Shown: piece after piece, positions 54,241-64,000 of the stretch
How positions within the stretch are numbered: position 1 is the stretch's first letter
Layout: every line of letters starts with the position of its first letter
Source: Microcyclospora pomicola
Taxonomy: Eukaryota > Ascomycota > Dothideomycetes > Capnodiales
Assembly (NCBI GenBank): GCA_002786065.1
Contig: NHNY01000001.1
Coordinates: forward strand, 1,178,001 to 1,242,000
DNA length: 64,000 bases
Direction of reading: 5' to 3'
The notes under the pieces: model-generated
Told to the model about the DNA's origin: nothing
The model's input: the letters and a program-made list of their open reading frames with translations, nothing else
Database searches by the model: none
Made by a program: the position numbers and the translations under genes

Positions 54241-55335
54241 CTTGATCGAGACGCGAGACGATTGTGGTCTTGACTCCGTGCTCCAAGAAGCTCCACTGCT
54301 CGATTTCTCCATGGTCCATCGCCCTTTTATCTGCTTTCTGCCGCGGCCAACTATGCTACCAGCGTGGGAGTGCAAGTTCCGCTCCTCACCTCAGCATTGT
54401 GCCGCAGTACGGTGGTGAGACGATGGACAGCCACTGGGAGGGGAGCAAGGCGAAAACGTGCACGCAAGCACACGGATGCTACGGTATCAGTTGGTGCAGA
54501 TCTGACCTTGCAGCGTGCCGAGTCGAGCAACGTGCAGACGGCAGAGGCGTGATCGACATCACGACTTTCAGTTCCGAGGACTATCCGCAGCTATTATCGC
54601 AGGGACGAACGACTTCGTATATTGTACAGCAGTCGAGCCTGGTAGCTACATGTAAGGTATATACATGATTAGAGAGACCACCTTCATGACCTGTTGCTTG
54701 CTTGGTGAGATACATGTATCTGCCCAGTGATGACACGGCTAGAGGTGAACCTACAAACAATGCAGGTGTTTCCTGTTGTGAACACATCATTTCACTGTCA
54801 TGGTCAGGCAAACTAGTACACTTCAATTCCGAGTACAACTTGTGACAGTAGAGATGTAGGAAAATGTCCTTCTCCAGGATCAAGCAAGAAGCTTGATATC
54901 TGATGAAAGAGGGAGGGTCACGGCAAAAGCCATGATGGACGACAGCAAAAATTCCGCCAGTGCGGTCCCCGAAAGGAACGCATAGCAAAAAGCCTCCGCG
55001 ATGTGCAATGCAGGGCCTTCCGCCACCCTTCCTCATTCGTGAGCGAGGTCGGGCCAACAAGGTAAGTATGAGGAAAAAAGGAACAAGAGGTTGTTGGAGG
55101 TATTGAACAGAATATATATGACCGTTCCGCGCTACTGAGAGGCGGGCCGGCGTTTAGCGAGGTTGCATCACGTGACTCATATTCACGTCGAGCGTTGGTG
55201 CAAATGACAGAAAGAGCATGTGATGGTGATGTTCGTGTCTGCCATCGAATATGAGATGTGGATTGATGAACCAGTAAGTTACGACGAAATCATGTTATGT
55301 AGGTATATACATATTGAGCTCCCAGCTATGCTCAA
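54241..55335. other. Intergenic region, phosphoesterase start to RAD28 3' end
   Basis: 1.1 kb with a 14-bp perfect palindrome AGATACATGTATCT at 54708-54721. No gene recognised. Confidence 0.5.
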
Positions 55336-56805
55336 TCATGCCCTCTTCGCCGTCAGATCTCTGACAATCTGCTCTAACTCTTCCCTTTTCCGCTTCCGTT
55401 CGATCGCTTGAGCCTCTTCATCGTCACTGGAGTCAACCTCTCGTTGCCCAATCGTGTCCTCGACCGTGCGCGGCTGCCAGCACCGTATGCGGCCATCGGT
55501 ATGCGACGAGTAAAGCTCGACGTTGTGCGCCCTCCATGCCAGGGAGGTTGTACGGGTCTGTACGTTGCGAGGCCCGACACTCGAGGGCTGCGGACCCTGC
55601 GCGCCTAGCACGCGAAGACGCTTGTACAGAGCTCCAGAGTGCATGTCGAAGTCCAAGATGTCCCGCGGATTTGGGAAGAAGATAGTCTCCTTGCCTGCTG
55701 CAGACAGGTAGCTAGGTGCAAGTAAAGGAGTGACCACACCCATGTGATTGTTCTTGACGACTGGCCCGAAGTTTGCAAGCGTGTTAGCACCTGTCTTCAT
55801 ATCCCATACTCGCATTCTATCGTCGTGACCGGTCGAGATGAGGTATTGACAGTCCTCAGTCCAAACAATTCCATTGACGGGACCATTATGTGCTTTTCCA
55901 CGTTCCCGCCTGCGAGCACCGGTACCTAGACCATCATAACCAGCGATACCAATGCTGTCTTCCATGTCTAGAGTTCCAAGACTACTTGCACTTCTCCGGA
56001 TGTCCCAAAGTCGGCACGAACCATCCGTGGCCCCACTAGCGAGCACATTCTCGTTTTTGTTGTGCCATGCCAAAGAAAGGACAGATCCAGCATGGCCCGC
56101 CAGAGAGTGCGTGCTCGCGCCCGAGCGCAGGTCGATGAGTCGAACGGCCGGATGCTGCGTTGCACATGCGACTTGCACATGCGCCGCGACCGGGGACATT
56201 GCATGGCAATACACAGTAGAGCCCAATTCAAAAGTTGCAGCGGCAACCAAGGTTTCGCTGTCAAATAGCTTGACGGTCCGATCGAAACCAGATGTCAAGA
56301 ATGACAGAGAGTCGAAAGGAAACCAAGAGACATGGTTGATCCCCAGGCTTTCTGTAGTAGATGTCCTGGGTGATGATCAATGACATGTCTGGCGAGTATG
56401 AAAGGCTAGCACACTACCTTGCTGCACTATCTAGAGGAAGAAAGGTCTTCTCAGGAGCTGCTACATCCTCGGATTCGAGATCCCATATTGCTAGCGACGA
56501 GTCTGCACCACCAGACAAGAGACTATCTTCACATTAGTGAATTTGTTCATGCGGTCTCTTGGGTAAGTAGAGTCGCACTATCTGCCTTCAAACTTGTCTA
56601 CGGCAATACTATTCACGCCCGCGGAGTGCGCGACGCTCCTTGCATTTGCTACGACCTCGCTTTGTGCCACATCATCCAATCTCTGACGAGCAAAATTGAT
56701 CTTTGGGCTAGATTGCAAGGAGCGCAGGAGACGTTCATTCTGCGCTTGAGCAAGGTTCTGTGGACTGATAGATCCGATCTGGCGGTTGAGTAGAAATGAG
56801 TTCAT
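55336..56805 (-). CDS. RAD28: CSA/ERCC8-type WD40 DNA-repair protein
   Basis: Three exons: 56805-56579, 56522-56418, 56365-55336 (453 residues). Introns GTGCGA...TAG and GTAGTG...CAG. CSA is the WD40 substrate receptor of a Cul4-DDB1 ubiquitin ligase in transcription-coupled repair. The N-terminus MNSFLLNRQIGSISPQNLA and the rebuilt GRYLLSGGADSSLAIWDLE across intron 1 are family marks; five or more further WD blades follow (FLTSGFDRTVKLFDSETLVA, LASGATDGSCRLWDIRRS, LISTGHDDRMRVWDMKTGA). The C-terminal tail is Lys/Glu-rich. Divergent from PRP28, with 207 bp between starts. Confidence 0.9.
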
Positions 56806-57012
56806 AGATCCTCATCATTCCTTGTCATATAGGTATATATCGAAAGCATCAGAGACTCTTTGTGGTGTACCTATGAACGTGAGTTGAAGTGAGTCAACCA
56901 TTCAAGACGCTCGGACCACACCTCACTTTCACATGCTTCCATACTTCACTGGCCATGCACATATTTGTAGCCTCCACTACCTAAGCCTACCAGGGTGGAT
57001 TGGAACACAACA

Positions 57013-59373
57013 ATGGAGATTCCACCGCCTCCGCCACCGCCGTCGGATCTTATACCACCTCCACCTCCCCCGTCAGATCCTGTGCCTCCTCCGCCACCAC
57101 CACCACCCGCAGAATCGATTGTACCTCCACCTCCGCCTTCCGAAGAACCATCGAAGAAGCGCAAGCTAGGATGGAGTTCCACTACCAAGGCCGCGCCGCT
57201 GAGTATTGAGGAGCTTTTGGCCAAGAAGAAAGCTCAGGACGAAGCTGCAGCAAAACCCAAGTTCTTGTCGAAGAAGGAGCGCGAACGTCTAGCTCTCGAA
57301 AAGCGACAGAAAGAGGTCGCTGAAGCGCAGAAACAGCATGAGGCTCCTACCAATGGACACACCAATGGATACGCTAATGGACATACTCACGGTGAGGCCC
57401 AACGTCAGCAATCGAATGGGATCAGACATGCGCCTACAGGCCCACGCGACAGACGCTACGCGAGCGGTCGTGGCGCACCAACAGGGCCTGCTTCGATGCG
57501 GTCGCTACCCAACAAGGGCTACGATTTGACACCAGCGCCCCCACCGAAACAAGTTGCGATCGTGAGAGGCGACAAGTCTGCGCGAAAGGGTTCGGAGGCA
57601 GATGTGGAGGCGGAGCTGACCCGTCAACGGTACATGGGTGCCGACACCAACACCTCGAAGTTCTCGGCCAAGAACAAGCGGAAGCGGACCACGGAGAAGA
57701 AGTTCAACTTTGAGTGGAATACAGAGGAGGACACGAGCCCGGACTACAATCCTCTTTACCAAGCCAGGGCAGAATCGAGCTTCTTCGGCCGTGGTAGGCT
57801 TGGGGGTTTTGCTGATGACGCGAACGACACTTTGGCAAAGCAATATGCTCGCGCGATTGAGGAGCGCGATCCTGAGGCGGGTAAGATACGTGCAGCCGAG
57901 ATACTCGAGATGGAACGGAGGCGAAGGGAGGAAGGAGGCAGGAATGGGATCGACAAACACTGGAGCGAAAAAAGACTGGACCAAATGCGCGAGCGAGACT
58001 GGCGCATTTTCAAGGAGGACTTCAACATTGCTACGAAAGGTGGCGGCATCCCGAACCCGATGCGGTCGTGGTCCGAGTCCGCATTGCCACAGAAGATCTT
58101 GGACATTGTCGATCGGGTTGGCTACAAAGAGCCCTCTGCAGTCCAGCGAGCAGCAATACCGGTCGCATTACAGTGTCGCGATCTCATCGGAGTGGCTGTT
58201 ACAGGTTCTGGTAAAACTGCTGCGTTCCTGCTGCCATTGCTTGTCTATATCTCAGATCTCCCACCGCTCGACAACGTGACCAAGAATGATGGTCCATACG
58301 CTATCGTACTGGCGCCCACGCGCGAGTTGGCGCAACAGATCGAAGCTGAAGCCACGAAATTTGCCACGCCGCTGGGGTTCAAGTGTGTGTCGATTGTGGG
58401 TGGACACAGCATCGAGGAGCAGTCATATAACATGCGCGACGGTGCCGAGATCATCATCGCCACTCCCGGTCGTCTCTTGGATTGTATCGAGCGCCGCGTG
58501 CTTGTCCTGAGTCAATGCTGCTACATCATCATGGACGAAGCCGACCGCATGATCGAACAGAGTTTCGAAGAGCCGGTGAACAAGATCTTGGACGCTCTCC
58601 CTGTGTCCAACGAGAAGCCTGACTCCGAAGATGCCGAGAACTCTGCCCTGATGTCTCGTCCGCTGGGTGGCAAGGATCGCTACCGTCAGACTATGATGTA
58701 CACCGCCACGATGCCCGCAGGAGTCGAGCGAATTGCCCGCAAATATTTACGGCGCCCTGCCATTGTGACTATTGGTAACATTGGCGAAGCCGTCGACACG
58801 GTCGAGCAACGCGTCGAATTCGTGGGCGGCGAAGACAAGCGCAAGAAGCGGCTGAACGAGATCCTGCACTCGCATGAATTCAAGCCGCCGATCATCGTCT
58901 TCGTCAATGTCAAGCGCAACTGCGACATGGTCGCACGCGATATCCAGCGCATGGGCTTCTCGGCCGTCACGTTACACGGTTCCAAGACGCAGGACCAGCG
59001 TGAAGCGGCGTTAGCGTTGTTGCGCAATGGGCAGACCGAAGTCCTCGTCGCGACCGATCTGGCAGGTCGTGGTATCGATGTGCCGGACGTGAGTCTAGTC
59101 GTCAACTTCAACATGGCGTCGAACATCGAAAGCTACACGCATCGTGTCGGAAGGACGGGTCGTGCTGGCAAGACGGGTGTTGCGGTCACTTTCTTGGGCA
59201 ACGAGGATAACGATGTCCTGTACGATCTCAAGCAGATGATCAGCAAGAGCTCCATCTCGAGAGTGCCCGAAGAGCTGCGGAGACACGAAGCGGCACAGCA
59301 GAAGAGCGGAAAAGGTCATAGAGGGAAAGCTGAGGACAGTGGCGGTTTTGGCGGTAAGGGCGGCTGGAACTGA
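57013..59373 (+). CDS. PRP28: DEAD-box pre-mRNA-splicing helicase Prp28
   Basis: Intronless, 786 residues, from ATG 57013 (MEIPPPPPPP). Prp28 exchanges U1 for U6 at the 5' splice site during spliceosome activation. It has a Pro-rich N-terminus, then an Arg/Lys/Glu-rich NTD with RYMGAD and KFNFEWNTEEDTSPDYNPLY (typical of Prp28), and a helicase core: Q-motif EPSAVQRAAIP, AVTGSGKTAAFLLP near 394, APTRELAQQIE, TPGRLLDCIERR, DEAD near 508, TATMP in place of SAT, ATDLAGRGIDVPD and HRVGRTGRAGKTG near 709. The tail is Gly-rich. Codon use is GC-biased in the core, which produces long antisense frames that are not genes. Confidence 0.97.
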   Translation: MEIPPPPPPPSDLIPPPPPPSDPVPPPPPPPPAESIVPPPPPSEEPSKKRKLGWSSTTKAAPLSIEELLAKKKAQDEAAAKPKFLSKKERERLALEKRQKEVAEAQKQHEAPTNGHTNGYANGHTHGEAQRQQSNGIRHAPTGPRDRRYASGRGAPTGPASMRSLPNKGYDLTPAPPPKQVAIVRGDKSARKGSEADVEAELTRQRYMGADTNTSKFSAKNKRKRTTEKKFNFEWNTEEDTSPDYNPLYQARAESSFFGRGRLGGFADDANDTLAKQYARAIEERDPEAGKIRAAEILEMERRRREEGGRNGIDKHWSEKRLDQMRERDWRIFKEDFNIATKGGGIPNPMRSWSESALPQKILDIVDRVGYKEPSAVQRAAIPVALQCRDLIGVAVTGSGKTAAFLLPLLVYISDLPPLDNVTKNDGPYAIVLAPTRELAQQIEAEATKFATPLGFKCVSIVGGHSIEEQSYNMRDGAEIIIATPGRLLDCIERRVLVLSQCCYIIMDEADRMIEQSFEEPVNKILDALPVSNEKPDSEDAENSALMSRPLGGKDRYRQTMMYTATMPAGVERIARKYLRRPAIVTIGNIGEAVDTVEQRVEFVGGEDKRKKRLNEILHSHEFKPPIIVFVNVKRNCDMVARDIQRMGFSAVTLHGSKTQDQREAALALLRNGQTEVLVATDLAGRGIDVPDVSLVVNFNMASNIESYTHRVGRTGRAGKTGVAVTFLGNEDNDVLYDLKQMISKSSISRVPEELRRHEAAQQKSGKGHRGKAEDSGGFGGKGGWN

Positions 59374-59504
59374 GTTGCGGTCTGTACATCGTAGCTCCGT
59401 GTAAAGAAGGAAAGTTGCATCCTTGTGCGGATGTTCGTATTGGGGGGATCTTTATGAGACTGCCAGCCCTCTAATTTTTATTGTTTTCGCTTTCGTCTTG
59501 CTCT

Positions 59505-60296
59505 TTACATCAACAACCTCCACACACCCAAAATGATAGCCGCCGTACCCGTACACACGCCCATCAGCCACTGCAGCGTCGAGAACTTGACCGCTTCTAG
59601 CCTCTCCCGCAACGCCGCCGACTCCTGCTCGATCCTCGTCTCCGTCTCCTTGATCTTGAGGTCCTGACTATTCGCCTCCTCCCTAATCCGGCCCTTCTCT
59701 AGGTTAAGATCTAGCCGCACCGACGCCTGCGTCCGCTGCACCTCATCGCGCAGCCGCGAGTTCAGCTTCGCCAGCTCGTTCGTCAACCGCTCGTGCGACG
59801 CGCGCGTCAGGCTGCTCTCACTGCTATCCGCGGACAGCAGCTCCGACCGCAACTTCGCGAAATCGACCTTTTGCGTGTACGTCGCTTTCTCCTGGTCTTC
59901 GCGCAGCACCATCGTGCGCGTCAGGTTCTGGATCGACTCCTCCACCACGTCCGACAGCACCTTCATCATCGCGACCGCTTGGTCTTCCGTGAACCCCTCG
60001 GATTGCAGCCGTTGCACGAATTTCAGCGTGTCGAAGTGGTGGTCGCGTGGCCGCGACGGGGTCGGGGAGAAGTGCCGCGCTTCACCGAGGGCATTCTGGA
60101 GGGGAGAACGTCGGCGAGCCCATTGTTGACGAGCGAATGCGGAGGTCGCGGTCGTGTGGTGAGGTACATGGAGTTGGCGAGAGCTTTGCTGAGATGGAGT
60201 ATGGACTTGTGACAGCCGGGCAGCCGTGGGCCGAATGGAGCTTGCTGTCCAGGACAGACGCGGGAGGAGAGTCGAGGATAGCACGGGTGCAGCCAT
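59505..60296 (-). CDS. FMP32: Mitochondrial inner-membrane coiled-coil protein, MCUR1/CCDC90 family
   Basis: 263 residues, no intron. It starts MAAPVLSSTLLPRLS with an Arg/Ser-rich presequence for mitochondrial import. The conserved core is FDTLKFVQRLQSEGFTEDQA (DUF1640), then a long coiled coil (about 125-235) and one C-terminal transmembrane helix, LQWLMGVCTGTAAIILGVW. Relatives regulate the mitochondrial calcium uniporter (human MCUR1) or affect proline use and cytochrome oxidase; the fungal role is not settled. The FMP32 symbol is a family-level call. Its stop lies 131 bp from the PRP28 stop. Confidence 0.85.
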   Translation of the reverse strand: MAAPVLSSTLLPRLSWTASSIRPTAARLSQVHTPSQQSSRQLHVPHHTTATSAFARQQWARRRSPLQNALGEARHFSPTPSRPRDHHFDTLKFVQRLQSEGFTEDQAVAMMKVLSDVVEESIQNLTRTMVLREDQEKATYTQKVDFAKLRSELLSADSSESSLTRASHERLTNELAKLNSRLRDEVQRTQASVRLDLNLEKGRIREEANSQDLKIKETETRIEQESAALRERLEAVKFSTLQWLMGVCTGTAAIILGVWRLLM

Positions 60297-61075
60297 GATG
60301 TGAGAATGCAGGGTACCGGGAGAAGAGAATTGGGACAGAAGAGTATGTAGTTGTGGTTGAAGACAGAGGCGTGCCAGTGGTAGTGGAGGTGTGAGGTCCA
60401 CTTGGCAGTATGCCTACAATGGTGCAGGGAAGACCGGGGACCAATGGTATGCAAGCACGCCCTTATCAGTCCCTCTCTTTATATTTCGACGATGCCTATT
60501 CTTGCTTTGATCTTCCTTTCTAACCTCACTTTAATTACTGCATTCCGTTCGTCTGCTAGAAGGTCTTTGACTACTGCTGCGTTCTGGAGCTATGATTCTC
60601 GGACCGCGCTCAGGCGCCTGGCGACGGAAGATGAACTCGAGCCAAGCGTCTAGGAGCATCAAGCTAGACGGATGGATTGGCATTACGTAGTCTGAAATCC
60701 GATCGTTCGCATGTGATCAGAAGACGGTCGCCGTGGACAGAAAAACGTGCGCCGTGAGAGGTACCAGAGTTGACGTGCTTGGCGGGGCCGTAAACAAGTC
60801 GTTCGTCACAGGTAGGACCGACTGATCAAATGACCAGCAGAGGTAGCAAGCTGCGCTGCTGAGATTTGGTGTTGTCGGGTATTTCACATGTTGATTGTCT
60901 TCTCGTACCGTTTTTGCAGTACTTTTCTTCTCTCAACTTGCGCCGACCGCTCTGCTGCTTGAAGAAGCACTGCAAACAGCCACTTGCTACATTCGAGAAG
61001 AAATTTTGTTCAGCTTCTCTTCTGCTCGCATTTTGACACTTCCCGTTTCTATCATCTAGGAGATTAGCAGCAACA
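60297..61075. other. Divergent intergenic region, MCUR1-like / DUF3602 gene
   Basis: 779 bp between two start codons; presumably promoters only. Nothing recognised. Confidence 0.5.
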
Positions 61076-61601
61076 ATGGCGCAAGATCTTCGCCCCGGAG
61101 CACTCAAATCCGATCATCAACGCTCTATGTCTCATGGCCGTGGTGGTGCCGGTAATATCAACAGCAAGCCAGCGACGAGCAGTGAGCCTGTGGACTTCGC
61201 TACACCGACAATCAAGTCGCAAACCTACACAACTGGTCGAGGTGGTCAAGGTAATTGGAGTTCTCGTTCCGCGGAACGGAGTTGACGTGCTCACAATGAT
61301 TTCAGGCAACATGGCTGTCAATGACCCAAGCAACCCGTCGGCCGCGCGCACTGCGCAAGATGTAGACGCCCCTGCTGCTCACCACAAGGAGGTCACAGGC
61401 ACACACCACTGGGGTCGTGGTGGTGAAGGTAACATGATGACCATGGGCGGAAGCGAAAAGCGAACAGCCTCCAAGGACGGAGCGAACGGACGACGGAAAG
61501 GAAGCTTTGTTGGGGATGCGATCGAGAAGGGCAAGGAGATGCTGGGACTTGGGAAGAAGCCGGCCGCGAACGGCAAGGCAAACGACAGCGCGATTCAGTG
61601 A
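61076..61601 (+). CDS. DUF3602 (Par32-like) GRGG-repeat protein
   Basis: Two exons: 61076-61250 and 61306-61601 (156 residues; intron GTAATT...CAG). Three copies of an (S/T/W)GRGGxGN motif: SHGRGGAGN, TTGRGGQGN (rebuilt across the intron) and HWGRGGEGN. The C-terminal basic amphipathic stretch is GDAIEKGKEMLGLGKKPA. Yeast Par32/Amu1 carries the same motif and links TORC1 to ammonium transporters; whether this protein does so is unknown. Probably cytosolic and disordered. Confidence 0.8.
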
Positions 61602-61926
61602 AGGAGGAAATATGAATTGTAGGGACACGTGTAGCGCCAGAAAAGCGTGACATACTCGGTTTACTCGGCGGCGGCGGCGGCGGCGTCCAGGCGGCGTCCT
61701 TGTTTCTGGTATAATGATGCGAACGAGTGAGCTCGAAGATGCGATTGAATGTCGTGATGAGCATGAAGAGAGTGAAGTTGCTTGGCCATTTCTATTCCTG
61801 ACAACCTTAATCAGACCCCAATTCGCATCACAGCCATTCTTCGTATATCTTGAACGCTTCATACAGGATCACTTGTCATCGTACACTGCCCATCTCCGAC
61901 AGTTATCGCAGCACATCTCCCCTACC
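61602..61926. other. Intergenic region DUF3602 to MND1, with (CGG)n run
   Basis: 325 bp, tandem genes. A CGG run of about six units lies near 61666-61684. Nothing else recognised. Confidence 0.6.
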
Positions 61927-62642
61927 ATGGCGCCCAAGACGAATTGCAACGTCGTCAAGCTGGCCTCGGTGGTCTCATATCTTCAGAAGTCACGCGTGGC
62001 GCACAATATCAAGGACCTCGAAAAACATCTCCCGTCTGTGGCTTCCATCAACGGCATGCAAGTCAAGGGTAGATGGATCACAGGCAAGGAGGTCTGATTT
62101 CAGCTCTGACATGACATTACACAGACTATCTTCAGGCACTGCAAGACGACAACCGAATCAACGTTGAGAAAATCGGTTCGGGTAATTGGTACTGGTCGTT
62201 CACCTCACAGGAAAAGCACATACGCCAGAAAGCACTTGTAGATGCGCAGGATCTTCACGACAAAGCCACCGTCCTCGTTGATGAGCTGAAGCAGAAGCTG
62301 GCCGAGATCGTTTCCCAGCGCGCTGACGAGGAGGAAATGCTCGGAGAGACGGGCGAGCGACGCGAAGACCTCGATGCCGTTAAAGCAACGCTACAGAAGG
62401 ACATTCACCTACTGCAAATGGAGCTTGATGCTTACAAAGATAATGATCCTGTCGAGCTGGAGTCAAAGAAAGCAGAAGTGCTGGAAGCGAGGGCACGCGC
62501 TGAGCAGTACACGGACGAGATTGAGGCCATGGAGAGCTATATCATGTCGCAGGGGATGGACTCGGAGGCTGTACGGGCGATGCGGGAGGAGTGGTATGGC
62601 GAACAGTACGATGCTCAGGAAGGATGTCTGAAGGAGCTGTGA
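61927..62642 (+). CDS. MND1: Meiotic nuclear division protein 1
   Basis: Two exons: 61927-62068 and 62125-62642 (219 residues; intron GTAGAT...CAG). Partner of Hop2; the pair stimulates Dmc1/Rad51 strand exchange in meiosis. The N-terminal winged helix has IKDLEKHLPSVASINGMQVK, completed by DYLQALQDD across the intron, and IGSGNWYWSF. A long leucine-zipper coiled coil fills the middle (EELKQ-like heptads, DVKATLQKDIHLLQ), followed by a C-terminal helix containing MDSEAVRAMREEWYGEQYD. Length is usual for the family. Confidence 0.95.
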
Positions 62643-63262
62643 GAGAAGTGCTATTTGCGCTGTTGGTATCTGACGGCTACTTGTGGATTCCTCTATGGAG
62701 AGCAGGGAGAGCCGGAACCTGCTTTGCGTTCAACAATCACACAAGGTCCAGGGATTCGTGTGGTCAGCCTGGCTTGCAGTCACAGTAATCCTACTTCATC
62801 CGCAGCATCAGTATGACACAGTCCAGCACGGATCTCTATAAGGTGCTCTGAAACCGAGTCATACAGACTGTCTTCCAGTCACTCCTTACGAAACAGGCTG
62901 GCACAGCCCGGCCACATTCGAGTCATCAATGCTCTCTGTTCAAGGAGAGTTTCACAGCTGTACCAACACGTTGAGAAGTCTATAGAAAGCAATGGTCGTG
63001 CCTGAGGCGACAACCCTGCGCCCCGTTTGTCATCGTCATTCAGCACTGGCCCGCGTCCAAGCCCCACCATACGTCCAATGCTGGCCGATGTCATATGCTA
63101 ATTTTGAGTCTTTCCCCGAAGTCAAGCCAGCCCATTCATTACATATCTCTTGCCAGAACTCTCTCTTAGGAGGACACCCACAGGCTCGCTCCGGAAACAG
63201 TTCAGCCATTCTTTCCTCCAGTCAAACTAAACCCTAGTTAACAGCTTGCAACTTCGAACATC
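62643..63262. other. Intergenic region MND1 to HEL2
   Basis: 620 bp, tandem genes; presumed HEL2 promoter. No gene recognised. Confidence 0.5.
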
Positions 63263-64000
63263 ATGGCGGACACCACGTCTGCTCAGAATGGATCCCAGGC
63301 CACTCCGAACAGCAGGGGGGGTGGTAGTGGTAGAGGACGTGGAAACCATTCCAGAGGCGGCGCCGGTGCAGGTCAACAAGGAGAATCTCGGGGGAGAAGC
63401 AGAGGACGCGGGCGCGGTGGTAGAGGACGAGGAGACCACAAACCTCGCGCCGACAACAATGGCCGGGTCTCAGCGATCGCAGGAGAACATAATCCTGCGG
63501 CATCACAACCACCTCCACAGCCCGGCGGAAAAGGCGTCTTTGGTGGTCGCCTGACCAAAGACGCCCAGGAGAAACCCCAAGGCGAGACGGAAGGTGCGAC
63601 ACCTGCGGAGGATGAGGTCGAGGCAGAGGTTTGCTTCATCTGCGCTTCCGACATCTCCCACCAGTGTGTAGCACCTTGCAACCACCGCACATGCCACATT
63701 TGCGCTCTCAGGTTGCGAGCGTTATACAAGACCAAGGCATGTGCACACTGTCGGACGGAAGCTGCGAATGTGATTTTCACCGACGAAGGCGAAAAGCGCT
63801 ACGAAGATTACGTTGCGAGTGACTTTTTCGACACCGACAAGAATCTGGGGATCAGCTATGAGAAGAAGGAGATCCTCGAGGACACAGTGCTTCTGCTTCG
63901 GTATAACTGCCCGGAGGAGAGCTGCGATGTGGCCTGCAGAGGCTGGGGAGATCTCAAGGGCCATGTACGCACCGTCCACCAGAAAGTGATGTGCGATTTG
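63263..64000 (+). CDS. HEL2: Hel2/ZNF598-type RING E3 ubiquitin ligase (5' part)
   Basis: Open from ATG 63263 (MADTTSAQNG) to the window edge, 246 codons, no stop; the rest lies outside. Hel2/ZNF598 senses collided ribosomes and ubiquitinates 40S proteins to start ribosome quality control. The N-terminus is Arg/Gly-rich (RGGR-type repeats). RING of C3HC4 type: CFICASDISHQCVAPCNHRT then CHICALRLRALYKTKACAHC. Right after it comes a C2H2-like zinc finger, YNCPEESCDVACRGWGDLK then GHVRTVHQ, the order seen in Hel2. The start has an in-frame RG-rich lead before the RING and is probably correct. Confidence 0.92.
   Translation, partial: MADTTSAQNGSQATPNSRGGGSGRGRGNHSRGGAGAGQQGESRGRSRGRGRGGRGRGDHKPRADNNGRVSAIAGEHNPAASQPPPQPGGKGVFGGRLTKDAQEKPQGETEGATPAEDEVEAEVCFICASDISHQCVAPCNHRTCHICALRLRALYKTKACAHCRTEAANVIFTDEGEKRYEDYVASDFFDTDKNLGISYEKKEILEDTVLLLRYNCPEESCDVACRGWGDLKGHVRTVHQKVMCDL

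Noticed and set aside
57638-58279. 213-codon frame inside PRP28
   Set aside because: Alternate frame of a clear helicase gene; no motif of its own.

Overview
This is nuclear DNA of a filamentous ascomycete (Pezizomycotina). The evidence is short introns (about 40-90 nt) with GTAAGT/GTATGT/GTGAGT-like donors and CAG/TAG ends, dense genes on both strands, and typical fungal gene content (HET-domain protein, Erg12, Stt4, Big1, Rgd2, DUF3602). A dothideomycete is my best guess, but nothing here proves the class. About 31 protein-coding genes can be supported. Exon joins were worked out by hand from splice signals and reading frame, and each listed CDS has a total length divisible by three. No tRNA, rRNA, CRISPR or secondary-metabolite cluster was seen.

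Layout, left to right. 0-9 kb: mevalonate kinase (ERG12, -), a three-finger zinc-finger regulator (-), then 3.6 kb without a convincing gene. 9-13.5 kb: Bem46-like hydrolase (-) and geranylgeranyltransferase-I beta subunit CDC43 (+), divergent; CDC43 converges on indoleamine 2,3-dioxygenase (-). 14.6-20.2 kb: GFA-family protein (+), securin-like protein (-), tropomyosin (+), RRP17 (-), BIG1 (+). 20.9-25.1 kb: FATP-type acyl-CoA synthetase (+), nitronate monooxygenase (-), RPB11 (+). 25.5-32.4 kb: single-pass membrane protein (-), very-long-chain 3-oxoacyl-CoA reductase (-), F-BAR/DEP/RhoGAP protein RGD2 (-), small coiled-coil protein (+). 33.3-43.1 kb: RRM-YTH RNA-binding protein (-) and phosphatidylinositol 4-kinase STT4 (-). 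43.8-54.3 kb: F-box-like protein (+), catalase-like heme protein (-), RNase H-fold protein (-), HET protein (+), secreted metallophosphoesterase (-). 55.3-64 kb: CSA/RAD28 (-), PRP28 (+), MCUR1-like mitochondrial protein (-), DUF3602 protein (+), MND1 (+) and the 5' part of HEL2/ZNF598 (+).

The genes are mostly unlinked housekeeping functions (isoprenoid supply and prenylation, NAD synthesis, lipid metabolism, actin/Rho control, mRNA splicing, RNA polymerase II, DNA repair, meiosis). Several sit as close divergent pairs that probably share a promoter: CDC43/BEM46, tropomyosin/securin-like, BIG1/RRP17, PRP28/RAD28.

The most interesting non-gene signals are: (1) two copies of a 200-250 bp element with imperfect terminal inverted repeats (MITE-like), one just upstream of STT4 and one at 52.4 kb; the STT4 reading frame runs open through the first copy, which could mislead gene prediction; (2) two near-identical CGG-N8-CCG dyads, in opposite orientation, upstream of the indoleamine dioxygenase gene; (3) a RhoGAP domain with no arginine in the usual finger position; (4) an RNase H-fold protein that seems to lack the last acidic active-site residue. 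I found no clearly new multi-gene system.
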